From Pezicula radicicola (lineage: Eukaryota > Ascomycota > Leotiomycetes > Helotiales > Dermateaceae): a stretch of DNA of 64,000 nt. Position numbers and translations under genes: made by a program. The stretch spans positions 107,976 to 171,975 of the forward strand of contig PDUO01000039.1 in the NCBI GenBank assembly GCA_003008705.1, given 5' to 3'. This document shows positions 46,656 to 59,229 of the stretch, one piece after another. Every line of letters starts with the position of its first letter. The stretch's first letter is position 1. Below the pieces are notes generated by a model. The model saw only the letters and a program-made list of their open reading frames with translations, was not told the origin of the DNA and searched no databases.

Positions 46656-48042
46656 AGTTATACTCTAAATTAATCTAATATATTTAAGAATTTAAAGTTT
46701 AATTAATTAATAAAGAGTTATTTAAAGAAGAAGAAGAAGAACTATTAATTAAAATTAAAGAATTATAAATAAAAGAAGATATTAAAGATTACGTAAACTT
46801 AAGTCTATTATTAGAGTTAGATATCTTTATTAATTTATCTAATATTAAATTTAATACTAGTTTATTAGATTTAATTTAAACAAATATAAATTTTATAAAA
46901 TTATAAAATAAATATTTTTTAAATACTTACTTAAATAAGATACTTACTTAAATAAAATACTTACTTAAATAAAATACTTACTTAAATAAAATACTTACTT
47001 AAATAAAATACTTGTTTAAATTAACTATAAATAATAATACAATTAGAAGATAAATCTAGTTATTAAAAGGAGATAACTAAATTAGTATTTTACTAGTTAT
47101 AAACTAGTTTATAGTTTAATAAGAAAGATTATTTATTAAAGTAAAAATAATAAGATTTAATTTAACTAGACTAAATAAACTAATTTATATAAATTTACTC
47201 TTAATATTATTTATAATATATTTTTTAACTTAGTAATCTATATAATTAACCCTTTATATATAAATAATCTTTTTTCTTCTTATTATATAAATAATTTTAA
47301 ATTTAAATCTTTAATCTATTTATTATTTTTCTTATTATATTATTTAATACTTTTTATTACCTTATATTATATCTATTTACTTTATCTTTTTACTTTATAT
47401 ATATATATATATTTAATAAGTAATAAATCTAATATATTATCAATTAGTATTTAAAAGATAATTAATTATATAAAGACTATATTAGTCTTTATAAGTATTC
47501 TTTATTTTATTCTAATTATCTAGAGAGTAAAAAAGTCTATTAGTCTAAGTCTTTATAACTAGACCCTACTAAATTAAAAGTAATAATATTTAGTTTATTA
47601 GATTATAGGTTATAAATATATAGTAGAGTAAGTTAGATAGGTAGAGTAAATAAAGCCTAAGGTATACTATAAATATAAGGTAGGAGGAGTACTAAAGAGA
47701 ATAATAGATAAATTAGAGATAATAGTATATAAGGAACTTAAAGCCTTAATTTAAAGTTATCTATTTATTAAGAAAGAAAGACTATTTATATATAATAGAT
47801 TAGTTATATAAATTACTTTATTTAGTCTATTTAATTAAATCTTATTATTTCTATTTAATCTTTCTAAACTAGAAACTAGTTTTATAATTAGAAAACTATT
47901 AATTTAGTTTTCTTCTTTCTTATCTATTTAATTTAATTAATTTAGCTTATAATATATTCTATTCCTAATTAGGAAATATATAATACAGAAACTAAGGTTA
48001 TATAACTAGTATAGCCGGAGTTATATACAAAAGTAGTAAATA
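46656..48042. repeat. RIP-mutated repeats, including related copies in opposite orientation
   Basis: Contains a tandem TAAATAAAATACTTACT array (46930-47010), then segments at about 47050-47420 (inverse) and 47590-48040 (direct) related to the arms of the palindrome at 51495-52830. Landmarks are AGGTAGGAGGAGTACTAAAG and CTAAGGTTATATAACTAGTA. Confidence 0.55.
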
Positions 48043-48962
48043 TACTATACTACCTATAGGTAGGGCACTTGAACCAGGCTTAAACAAGGCCCTAAGCGGC
48101 TCTAAGCCTACTCTAACCTAGTTTAGTATAGGCTTTAATCTAATCTAAGCTGTTTCAAGCCTAGCTCCGATCTAATTAGAGCTAGTTCTACCCTATACAT
48201 AGTATCTATAAAACCTTTAGAAGCTCTAATTGGTTTAAGGTTTAGTAAGGATTAATAATAAAGTATTTACTTAGAGACTTTTATCTCTAAGGTACTAGTC
48301 TATAATTATAATACTCCCCTAGGGGTAGTTTTTAGTAAAACTTATAAATCTTCTATTAGATCTTTTTTAGTATTATTATTTATAGAGCTATAAGCTAAGC
48401 GAGTTTAGTTATAACTATAAAAAGGTATAATAACTAAATAGTTTTTAATAATATAATACTATATACTATAATAATCTTATATTAATAGAAATTACTTAAA
48501 TATATTTATAGGTTCTTTAGATATTAAATTAGTTAATTAAGTTTTATAAACTATACTTAATTCTTAGGTTTAAAGAAGTTTATGACCTTCTTATTATAAA
48601 TATATTTATTATAAGCTCTATATAAACTATAAAATTAAACTAAGACCTATATATATTTATATTTAATATAAAGACTATATAATACTAAGAATTACCTAAA
48701 TAGGACTAGTAATTCCTTAGATATTAAGGCTTAAAGTTAGGCCCTGTAATAGCCTATAGCTATAGGGGGCTTTAGTAGTTAGTTCTAAACTACTTTAAAC
48801 CACTCTAAACCACTCTAAACCACTCTAAACCACTCTAAACTACTCTGAACTATAGTCTAAACTAGTCCAAACTAGCCCGAACTAATCTAAACTACTTTAA
48901 CCTACTAGGATCCTTTAAACTAGTTTAATCCTAGTTTAAGCGCCTATAGAAAGGTACCTAAG
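48043..48962 (-). mobile_element. 1.0 kb TIR element, copy E
   Basis: Inverse orientation: starts TATACTACCTATAGGTAGGG and ends AAGCGCCTATAGAAAGGTAC. Near the right end it carries a five-fold short tandem of AACCACTCTA. Confidence 0.6.
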
Positions 48963-49009
48963 TAGTTATAGAGGTTTAGCGACTACTAAAGGTCACTATA
49001 GCTATAGGG

Positions 49010-51090
49010 TATTATAGTAATTTCTAAATATATAAGTTCTATAAGAAGCTAATAGCTCCTTAGAGAGGGTAGACTTATATTATTATATACTCTCTTATTA
49101 GCTATATAGCTATATATAAGTTATATACTTAATTAGATACTTACTATAAGAAAAGCTAAATTAGTACTTTATCTAGCTTATTAGTAAGAAGTATAAGAAA
49201 CTATATTTTAAACTAATAGATTATTTAAGGGAAACCTTTAATAGTCTATAGGTACTAGTATTAGACTAGACTATAGTTATAAATCCTCTTTTAGAGGTTT
49301 TTTATTTTATTAGAGATTAAGAGAATATAAATTACTATTATATAAGTAGTATATACAAAGGTAGAGGTAAAGAGTATCTAGATACTACTTATTTAGTAAA
49401 ATTTATAACCCTACTACAAAATTAGTAACTTTTTATATTATATATACCTCTCTTACTATATAAATTACTATATAAATAGATATACTATCTATTAAAATAA
49501 TTATTACCCTTATACTTAATAATAAAATTATTTATAACTACTATTCTATAAACCTAAGCCTATATTTTATCTTAATAAAGGTTATCCTACTTATACTACT
49601 ATACCCTATCTATCTATTTAATTATATAAGGTCTATTTTAATCCTTTATAATAGTAATTCTTATAGGTATCTAAGTACTCTTAATTATATTTATATTAGG
49701 GTTATTTCTAATATATTTAAGGATCTAAATACCTTCTTTCTAAAGGATATAACTAGTCTATTATAAGGTATAAGAAGGAGTACTATCTTATTAAAATTAG
49801 AAGTATCTAATATTATACTTAAATTTATTAGACTTATAGATCTAGAGGTTATATTTATAGTAGAAAGGAATAAGAAGTAGAATAAGGTATTTATAAGTAT
49901 ATCTTATATTATTAATCCCTCCTTTATACTTCCTATTTCTTTTTTATTTATATTCCTTCTAATAGTTCTCTTATAAGGTTAGTTTATCTAGCTTCTTTTA
50001 TCCTTTTATATCCTATTTAGCTTATAATTTAGCTTATTCTTTATTAAATTATATATATACTTTAGCTTTAATTTCCTTATTATTAAGCTTCTAAATAAGT
50101 TCCTTATAGTTAGCCTTCTACTTAGGTATTTCCTTATAATAGATATAGTAAGGGCCTTTATAGTTATATATAAAGTATCCCTAGAATATAGCCTTTAAGT
50201 AGTTATTATATCTATACTTAATAATATCCTAATAAAAATACTCTTCTAGTATATATAAGTAGTTCTATAGTCTATAGTACTCTCTAATAAGAATAGAGGC
50301 TTTATTAAAGAAGATTACCCTTAACTATTCCTTATATCTCTAATCCTTCCTTAATAATATAATCTTATATCTCTATACCTTCTATATATTTATTAAAGTA
50401 AGCTTTTTTATAGGTTTTATTTAGTTTAAATTAAGGGCTTAAAGTTAGGTGTCTATTATTCTTTAATAAGTAGTAAAACCTACCTCTTCTATAATATAGT
50501 ATTAGTACTTCTTATAACTTACTTTATTAAGTATATAAGCTTTAAAGATCTCTACTACTTTATCTACTAATAAAGCTAAGGGTCTTCTAATCTTCTCCTT
50601 AATTATAATAAGGTCCTTAATTTTAGAAGGTAGTATACTATTAAGATAGTACTCTTCCTTAATATTAAGTACCTACTTCTATATCTCTATAGTTATTAAT
50701 TTTAGGAGGTTATAAAGTCTTACTACCTCTCTACTAGACTTCCTATACTCTCGATAAGTTAAATATTAGGCTTCCCTAGTATTAGAAGTATAAGGGCCTA
50801 TCTAGGTTATATAGTAATTATATTTTATAGTATAGACGTAAAAAATATAGAATTTTAGTAGGGTTTATAGGATTTCTCGCTAATAGCCGGTGTCCGGTTA
50901 CTTTTTACCTATACATTTGTAGATTAAATAAAGTATTAATTTAGCTTTTCTTATAGTAAATATCTAATTAAGTATACTACTAATATAAAGCTATATAGCT
51001 AATATAATAGAGTAGTATATAATAATATAAGTCTACCCTCTCTAAGAATAGCTTCTTATAGAACTTATATATTTAGAAATTACTATAATA
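49010..51090. mobile_element. 2.1 kb element with about 170 bp inverted ends
   Basis: The left end (49010-49177) and right end (50919-51090) are inverted copies; for example AAGAAAAGCTAAATTAGTAC on the left and the complement of its counterpart on the right. The interior is RIP-mutated and its coding content is not recognisable. Long terminal inverted repeats indicate a DNA transposon of unknown superfamily. Confidence 0.55.
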
Positions 51091-51494
51091 TAAACTAAAT
51101 AGAGAGTTATAAAGTAGATATACCTCTTTATAATAGTATATTCCTTAGTTAAGAATATAGTTATACTTATATACTAAAGCTTAAGGATAGATACCTTTAT
51201 ATATAAATAAGACTATAATACCTATTATAGGTAGTATAATTATATAGTTATAACTACTAGAGTCTATATATTATATAAAAATAATATACTAGTAGATAGC
51301 TATAAATAAACTAATTACTACTACCTTTATACTTAGTAGAGTCTAGTTATAGGGACTTAGGCTAAAGGGCTTTTATACTCTCTAAGTAGTAAGAATAAGG
51401 GATAGGGAATACTTATAGAGACTAATATAACCTCTATATTACTATATAGATATTACCTCTAAAATACTAATTAATAGTACTCTAGGCTTATAAC

Positions 51495-52830
51495 CTATTA
51501 GGTTATAGACTATAAGTATAGGGTAAAATAAGGTAGGTAGATAGGTAGGGTAGGTATAGCCTAAAGTATACTATAAATATAGGGTAGTAGGAGGAGTATT
51601 AAATAGAGTTTATAATAGGTAAGTAAGAAGTAATAATATATAGAACTAAAGACTTAAATTTAAAGATATCTATCTAATAGGAAAGAGAGGCTATCTATAT
51701 ATAAAAGACTAGTTGTAAAGACTACTATATTTAGTATAGACTAAGTTATATAAATTACTAAGTTAGGGAAACTTTACTTTATTTATAAAATACTAGTAAA
51801 ATAAAATAAAATACTATATATATTATAAGTATATAGTTGTATAGATTACCTAAATAGTAAATTTATATAAATTACCTTATTTAATCTACTTAATTAGACC
51901 TTGCTATTTCTACTTAAACTAATAATCTTTCCTACTAAACTATAAACTAGTTTATAACTAGTAAAATACTAGTTCAATTATCTCCTTCCCTATCCGTTTA
52001 ATTTACCTAATTTATCTTATAATATAAGTTATACCTAATAGGGTAATATATAATACATAAACTAAGGTTATATAATTACTATAGCCGAAGTTATTTATAA
52101 ACGTAGTACTTTAGTTATAGGGGACTTGTTGTATAATATAATTACGCACTATAAATACCTTGTGGCTATAGTGACCTTTAGTGGTCCCTAAACCCCTATA
52201 ACTATATTTACTACTTTTGTATATAACTCCGGCTATATTTATTATATGATATTAGTTTCTGTATTATATATTTCCTTATTAGGAATAGTATATATAAGAC
52301 GCTAAACTAGCTAAATCAAATAGATAGGGAAGGAGGAAACTAAACTAGTAGTTTTCTAGTTATAAACTAGTTTTTAGTTCGTAAGGAAAGACTACTTATT
52401 TAAGCAGGAATAGCAAGGTCTAATTAAGTAGACTAAATAAGGTAATTCGTATAAACTACCTATTAGGGTAGTCTACATAACTATATACTTATAATATATA
52501 TTTTATTTTATTTTATATTATTTTATTTCACTAGTGTTTTATAANTAAAGTAAAGCCTTCCTAACTTAGTAATTTATATAAATTAGTCTATACTAAATAT
52601 AGTAGTCTTTACAACTAGTCTTTTATATATAGATAGCCTCTCTTTCCTATTAGATAGATATCTTCGAATTCAAGTCTTTAGTTCTATATATTATTACCTC
52701 TTACTTATCTATCTTGTAACTCTGTTCGACGCTCCTCCTACTCTATATTTATAGTGTACTTTAGGCTGTATCTACCCTACCTACCTACCTACCCTATTTC
52801 ACCCTATACTTATAGCCTATAACCTAATAG
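51495..52830. repeat. 1.3 kb imperfect palindrome: two inverted repeat copies
   Basis: The left arm (51495-about 52145) begins CTATTAGGTTATAGACTATA and the right arm (about 52190-52830) ends with its inverse (CTATAACCTAATAG). Both carry the AGGTAGGTAGG-like tract, an AGAGAGGCTATCTATATATA segment and a TAATATATAATACATAAAC-like segment in mirror order. The centre is about 52165. A related single copy lies at 47590-48040. One undetermined base lies at 52545. Confidence 0.7.
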
Positions 52831-52914
52831 GACTAGAGACCACTAAAGGTCACTATAACTATAGGGTACTTATAGTGTATAATTTACTATAGTATGAAAT
52901 TATACTATAATATA

Positions 52915-53526
52915 ATATATTATTCTAGTATAGTTTATAAAAATTATTAAATAATCTAATATCTAAGGAACTTACTTATTAATCTATTTAAGTAATTTTA
53001 ATTATTATAAGAATATTATACTATAAAGTANNNNNNNNNNNNNNNNNNNNNNNNNNNNNNNNNNNNNNNNNNNNNNNNNNNNNNNNNNNNNNNNNNNNNN
53101 NNNNNNNNNNNNNNNNNNNNNNNNNNNNNNNNNNNNNNNNNNNNNNNNNNNNNNNNNNNNNNNNNNNTCGCTTAGCTTATAGCTCTATAAATAATAATAC
53201 TAAAAAGATCTAATAGAAGATTTAGATGTTTTAGTAAAGACTACCCCTAGGGGACTATTATAATTATAATACTAGTAGTATCTTAGAGATAAAAGTCTCT
53301 AAGTAAATAATTAATCCTTACTAACCCTTAAACCGATTAGAGTATCTAAAGGTTTTATAGACACTATATAGAGAGTAGAACTAGCTCCGATTAGATCGGA
53401 GCTAGGCTTAAAGTAGATCGGAGCCTAGGTTATAGTAGCTTAGAGTAGCTTAGAGCTTAGTTTAATCCTAGTTTAAGTCTATCTTAAGCCTGGTTTAAGC
53501 GCCCTACCTATAGGTAGTATAGTATT
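52915..53526 (+). mobile_element. 1.0 kb TIR element, copy F, truncated and gapped
   Basis: Same orientation as copies A and D. The left terminus is missing, 137 undetermined bases fall inside, and the right end reads GCGCCCTACCTATAGGTAGT. Confidence 0.55.
53031..53167. other. Assembly gap (137 N)
   Basis: A run of undetermined bases inside element copy F. Repeat copies nearby make local misassembly possible. Confidence 0.99.
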
Positions 53527-53845
53527 TATTTTTAATTTAATAAATATAACTTTTACTTTAATATTCTTTTTATTAATACTTTTTAGAATCTTATTAAATA
53601 AAATTTAAAATAATTATTTTAATATATTATAATAAACTTCTATATACTCTTAGTCTAAGAAGAATTATAATTTTATAAAAGAAAACTTATTATAGTAAAA
53701 ACTATTAAAAATTAACTTGGCTTTACTTACTGCTTTAAAGAGGCTAGTTCTATAGCCACACCTGTGTAGTTAATAAAACAAATTTAAAGCCTTAGGTATT
53801 TAAACACCTCCTAGAATAAGAGTTACCTCGGTAGTAACCTGCCGA

Positions 53846-53876
53846 TTGCGGCTGCCCCACTAATAGGCAGCCGCAA
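53846..53876. repeat. 11 bp perfect hairpin upstream of the HAD relic
   Basis: TTGCGGCTGCC, 9-base loop CCACTAATA, then the exact complement. It lies 105 bases before the ATG at 53982 in a region that returns from AT-rich to normal composition. Confidence 0.6.
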
Positions 53877-53981
53877 CCCTTAAATAGCATGTTACAACTC
53901 AACCAAGGACTGCAAACTTGCTAGGACGCCATTGCTCTGATACAGTAATAATCCGAGAGTCATCAAAAGTCAACGCTAATC

Positions 53982-54976
53982 ATGGTAAAGCCTAATCTCC
54001 TCTTGTGCTTTGACGCGTTCGGTACATTATTTAAACCGAGACGTCCAATTGCCCAAGAGTACAGCGAAATTGCTCAGCAGTGTGGTATTTTTGGCTTCAG
54101 TGACGATCAGCTACACTCGTCTTTACGAGCGGCGATCCAAGACGAAGCCAAACTGAATCCTAACTATGGAAAGGCGACTGGAATAGGAGCAACCAAATGG
54201 TGGACAAATATACGTCCCCAACTATCTGATATTCGAGCAACTGCTACAGCCTCTACAAAATGTTTTATCACAAGTACGACGGTTATCTGCTAACACTTCT
54301 ATGGGTTATTTACAAAACATTCACTCCTCTTATAAGCAGCAATCAAGTCTTACCTATGGAGCTGGCTCCTAGACTACTGCACCGATTCTCATCTAATGAT
54401 GGATATGATATCGAACCGAATCTCATTACCACTATACAAGCACTGAAGCATCCGAGCTCTCAAAGATACTTTAACAGAATCGTGATCGGCGTGGTCACAA
54501 ATTCAGATGATCGCGTTCCGGGTGTTCTCTCATCGTCTGGTGTCAATGTTAGCCCCTTGCGATACGGCAGTGAAGTGGGCCCTGGAACACTTCTAGAGCA
54601 AGACTATGACATCGATTTCCACTGCATGTCTTATGATGTCGGTGTCGAATAGCCGGACAAGCTTATCTTCAATGCTGCGGATCTTATGCTGAAGCAGATT
54701 ATCTCCATTGGAGACACCAATTCCCCTTCTAAAACAAAGGCGGACATGGGGGTGTGGCAAAAAGTGCACATCGGTGATGAATACGCCAAGGACGTTATTG
54801 GAGCCATTAATGCAGGCTGGAACCCGGTGCTGCTTGATGCTGACGAACATTATGCTGACATTCCCTACCTGGAGAATTATCCTAATCAGACACTCGAAGA
54901 GTTGTTCAAAGAACACACCGTTATCAGGGTGCATTCTATTCAAAAATTGATCCCCTGGCTCACGGGAGGGGCATGA
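53982..54976 (+). pseudogene. HAD-superfamily hydrolase, disrupted
   Basis: HAD motifs are in order: motif I LLCFDAFGTLF, motif II VIGVVTNSDDRV, motif III lysine in PDKLIFNAADLML, and motif IV VHIGDEYAKDVIGAINAGW. The ORF starts at 53982, but between KWWTNI (about 54210) and IYKTFTPLI (about 54315) the frame changes. A GTACGA donor-like site and a GCTAAC branch-like site are there, yet the expected AG acceptor is missing, so a mutated intron is likely. A TAG at 54650-54652 precedes PDKLIF, where the family has Lys. The downstream frame stays open to TGA at 54974. HAD enzymes are phosphatases or dehalogenases; the substrate is unknown. The acceptor loss and TAG make function unlikely. Confidence 0.75.
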
Positions 54977-55123
54977 AATCCTATGTATCATAGAATCATA
55001 TACCATTATATAGTAAGCTTCGAAACTGGCTTCTCTTAAAATACCGTCTTATAAATGACCTTTGTGTATAACCTATATTGCCCTGCCGTTTAAAATAAGG
55101 TGGAATACTAGGTAATCAAAAAA

Positions 55124-56620
55124 TTAATGTACATATACTTTAGCTGTAGGAACAAGTGCAAAGAGAACCCTTCGACAAACCCTACAACAGATAGTACACT
55201 CAGCAGGACCGCAGGGGCTGACTAAGACAACGTGCTCCGCCCACGTATCGATAATGTTCTTAGAAACAGCTTCTCCTCCAGCGACTACTAATTTAAGGCC
55301 TCTCACATCATCTGGTGACAGGAGACTCAAGACAGTCGGTGTCAGATGCGCTATATTTGCACCCAAGTTGTTAATAGCTCCAGAAAGATTATTCGCCCGG
55401 TCTGCTTCTGGAGGTATACAAACACAGCCTTCGTGGATGAGGGTGCCTAGAATGTCGGTATAGGTAAAGTCAAAATCATATACTACGAACTAAAATACTC
55501 GAGATGAGGCATCTATTTTCAGACTCACTCCAAGGTGCCAAATAGCGTTGCACACAGATTGGTGCTCTATTACAATGGCCTTTGGTTTTCTTGTACTGCC
55601 CGAAGTAAAGATAACCAGTGCTGTATTTTCCGGTAACGCCTTGTCCTTAGGTAGTTGAAAAGTTTTTGGCTGACCCATTCCACTCACGTATCTCCTTCAT
55701 GTCTGCGGGCGTAATCATCTCAATGTCGCCAAGTTTGGCGTTGGGTTCACTGTAGAGTAATCCCTGTAGTACATGGCTGTACTGTCGAATTATCCTCTTC
55801 ATTTGTGCAAAGTCGATAATATAATCATCGAAAGTGATCGTCATAGAGATGCCGTCACTAGTAAGAGTGCACTCTATCTCTAATCCTAGCCTAGAAAATT
55901 CCGATGCGCTTTTTGGCTTGGTATCTGCCAAAGCCTCTGGTGCAGGTCCATCCACAACAAGCAAATTATGGAATGGTCTATTGGACAGGGCGTCTGTGCT
56001 AATAGCATTGGTCTTTTTCAGACTGTCGTTTTCAACACCAATCGCATTGAGCCACTACGTCTCTGCTTGGCGAAGAAATTCAGAGACCTTGAGGTTATCA
56101 TCGAGGCAGAAGTAAAACTGTACCAGGGTGTTGGGAGCAAGGACTCCGTATCCTACAGCTGAGGTCGCGTAGGCCACAACGCTTGAGTTGGAGTATCTTG
56201 CAAGAACGATTGCCCACGCTGCGTAGAGGAGACCGTGCTTGTTTGCTTCCAATGAAGACAGCATAGGAAGCTGAACATCATATTTGAAACTGGAGTTGAG
56301 AGAAGGCTTGTAAGATGTCGGAAAATCAGGAAAGTTGGTTGGTTCGGCGGTTGCAGGTTTGGTCGCTGCCCAGGAATCGCTCGCGTCTTCGTCCTCCTTC
56401 ACTCTAATTTTTTAGCGATCTGCTCGTTTGAATTACTTACCACAATCATGTCCCTTCCACCACAGCTGTCTTGAATATAGGGAGTCATTGTTTTGGGGTC
56501 TCAGGGTGTCTGTCGTTGGCCTTGACTTCTTTTGTGATTACTTCCCCTTCGTACTTGATGAGTTTGTTGCAATGTTCAATTGCCACAGTGGAAAGGGTAT
56601 TGCACGGCTTCTGGGATAAT
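55124..56620 (-). pseudogene. NRPS module fragment (partial condensation and adenylation domains)
   Basis: Reverse-strand pieces run from a condensation-domain region (KHGLLYAAWAIVLARYSNSS; FHNLLVVDGPAPEAL; TITFDDYIIDFAQMKRII) into an adenylation domain: ALVIFTSGSTRKPKAIVIEH (core A3; Arg replaces the usual second Gly and Ala the later Gly), SSRVF-stop-FVVYDFDFTYTD, LKLVVAGGEAVS and SPCGPAECTI (core A5). The stop in RVF-x-FVV fits CAG/CAA to TAG. The condensation HHxxxDG motif and everything after A5, including the carrier domain, are absent. NRPSs build peptides from amino acids activated by the A domain. This is a truncated, mutated relic, 150 bases from the HAD relic on the other strand. 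Confidence 0.78.
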
Positions 56621-57019
56621 AAAAACCTCTCGCTATTCAAACAGCCAATGCACAGCAACCGTTCAAATGTGTATATATTTTCTTGATGATCAAAACACCC
56701 TCGGCGGTGGGACCACTACTATCAAGCCGGGTCTGTTCTTGATATATAGAGCTCTTAGACTAATATATTTAGTTCATATACATTATCTTTCTTTTATATT
56801 ATTTCTTAATTTAAGGTAATCTTAGAATCTCTTAAATAATTAATAAATTCTTCTTTTAAGTATTAGATTAGGCCAAGAAAAAAGGGTATCATAAAACTAT
56901 TATTAAGAAACTACTTTACAATGCCTATATCCTAACATAACATCATTCCCCGTGTATCTTTTCCTCCCTAGGTCTTACTAATTTGGTTAACCTTGCTTCT
57001 TTATTAGAATGCTATATCA
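56621..57019. other. Intergenic, no recognised feature
   Basis: AT-rich tract (56750-56900) between the NRPS relic and the protease-like relic. Confidence 0.4.
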
Positions 57020-58770
57020 ACAGTTAGACCAGTGTATACTAGAATGTACTCTATAACCTCCATAATGTCTATGAAATAACTGCGCGGGCCCTCTAGTCGT
57101 GTATCATTACTGCTAAAGAACATCCCAACAACATTGCCTTTGTTATTCATGATCTAAGATCTAGAGTCGCCTAATAACGTAAAGGCAGTATCCTCCGCAT
57201 CCTAGGAGACGGTGTATACAAGACCCGCTACCTCTCTATCATTAAAATGAGTTTGTACCTGATAGAGGTTAAGATAACCGTATCTGACTTCGTTGTAGCG
57301 GTTAACTCTTAATACCTCCCTTAGGCTTGAGCTGTCTAGGAGCCCTAGTAGTGATTAGAACACAGAAAGACCTTAGTGGAGCCGTTCCTGTATGGCGGGA
57401 AATCTGTTAATAGGAATACTTATCTAAAGGGTAAAATTAGTATAACCCTTCAGAGACGTTCAACATCGAACTTACCTTATTATAAGGTGGTCCGCCTACT
57501 CTTGTTAGATCAACTTTTATAAGTACCTAGTCTATCTTAGATTCCTAATATAGCCTATGTTTATCATTGTCTCGCGGTTTTATTAGCTATGATGTTAATC
57601 CCGATGATGTATATGTGTGGCCTAGGTATAGATAAGAAATCGCGTCTTGAAGGTCCTTTTCTCTCTGCTCTGCTTAGGTAAGCCGTGTCTTTGTAATATA
57701 AATTTCAGTAGTTCTTCGGGATTCATCTCCTATCTTTGTATTCTTTGATTAACGGTGTTCTTCTGTTGCTTCTTTAACCTCTTGCTTTACTATCTTAAGT
57801 GATTCATCTATAAGTAGTCTAGTCGGACAATTGATAGGCCGATTCGGATTCGTCTCTTGCACTACAAGTGATTTATTGTTGCGTGATACAGCATGGTGGT
57901 TAGTTATCACAAAGAGACCTTGAATACGCTAGTTGTCGCGAGAGACATGGACAAAGCTACTAGCTAACGCGCCTCTAGTTCTAGGCTCGTCTGGACTAAT
58001 AGAAGCTCCCATCGACGGATATTGTGTATATTTGATGAACTTCGACTTTGGTATCGATCTTGCAACTACTCTCGAGATACTACTAATACCGATCTTGACC
58101 TTGATATCGTAATAGTTGTGTAGACAGAGGATATGTTGTGTTTGGTATATACAATCTCGAGCGGCCTTAGACGGCTCTGGCCGAGCTGTAATAATTACTA
58201 TAGGATGGGCACTCGAGGCTTCCTCGGTTCTTAGATTAAAGGTCTCCCTATACCTTAATTCAATTGCTGTTCCGTGATGGTAGAGGAGGTCAACGACTTT
58301 TCTAATTAGGTGTAGAAGTTTCTCCTATATTGCCGGTGTTAGTGTTCGCGCGATCGCAGGACCACAAGATACTACTTAAGAAGCTAAGGGCGGTATATTA
58401 GAGTATCCTCTTAAGTCTCCTCGAAGTGGTGGGGGGACTTCAGCGATTAGGCTGGGTAACAAAGCAACCGCGAGATACCTTAACTCTAGTAGGTTAAAGG
58501 GCGCTAGTAAAAAGAGGGATGAAAGCCTGTCTGTCGGCCTAGTTAGAGTAGTAGATGCGGGGGTATCCTCGATTAGTATTAGAACCTTGCCGTGCTAATC
58601 CTTTTCGTATTTGAGTAGGTAATACTTAGTCGATGCGAGGCGGCTAAGGAGATAATAGGTCTAAGAAGTCGCAAGGATATGGGAAGAGTGGCTGCTACTT
58701 TCTAAGTCTACCTTTCTATAGACCCGGTATGTATCGCGATCATCGACGGTGATCTCACCCTCTACAGCTC
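57020..58770 (-). pseudogene. Trypsin-like (S1-type) fungal protein destroyed by RIP-like mutations
   Basis: The reverse strand reads IPKSKFIKYTQYPSMGASIS, RGALASSFVHVSRDN-stop-RIQ, LFVITNHHAVSRNNKSLVV (the TNHH carries the catalytic His), EKDLQDAISYLYLGHTYTSS, then D-stop-VLIKVDLTRVGG (family DWALI, the Asp motif), and finally FTLLGDSRS-stop-IMNNKGN (family GDSGSW) followed by VVGMFFSSNDTRLEG. The changes (TGG to TAG, GGA to AGA, CAG to TAG) are all G-to-A or C-to-T. The order His, Asp, Ser matches trypsin-like domains. At least ten stops exist. Substrate and role of this family in fungi are unknown. Confidence 0.65.
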
Positions 58771-59229
58771 TACTAGTATATAGCCATAGTGTATCTAAGT
58801 TCCAAGCACGGATGTATTTCTGTTAGTTGAAGGCTAGCGTTATACTTGTTTCCGGATAAGGACGAGGGAGAGGAGGTGTAATCGTGATTTGTATACCGTG
58901 TAGATCGAGCTGAACTAGCGTACCGGCATCTAAGGCAGAACATTGCTCTTGTGCGAGTGCGTCGGGGCTTCCTAGGGTATTCATTGTGGTGATTGTGGTG
59001 GTTGTGGAGGTGACATTGATGGAGCTTGTTTGTTCCTGCGCTGGTTATTAGCAATGGACCTTGTTTTCTCTTGGAAGCGCGAGACTTGCTAAGTAGTGGC
59101 TGCCACGGTCGATATGCGAATGCGAATGTACATGCGTATGCGCTAAGTGCTTTGAGATAGAAGAACGAGGAGGGAGGAGGAGGAAGAGAAAGTGACAGAG
59201 GAAGAGGAAGAGAACAAGAACGAGTCTGG

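Noticed and set aside
46930..47010. CRISPR-like short tandem array
   Set aside because: Units (TAAATAAAATACTTACT) are directly adjacent without spacers, in an AT-rich fungal repeat block; a simple tandem repeat.
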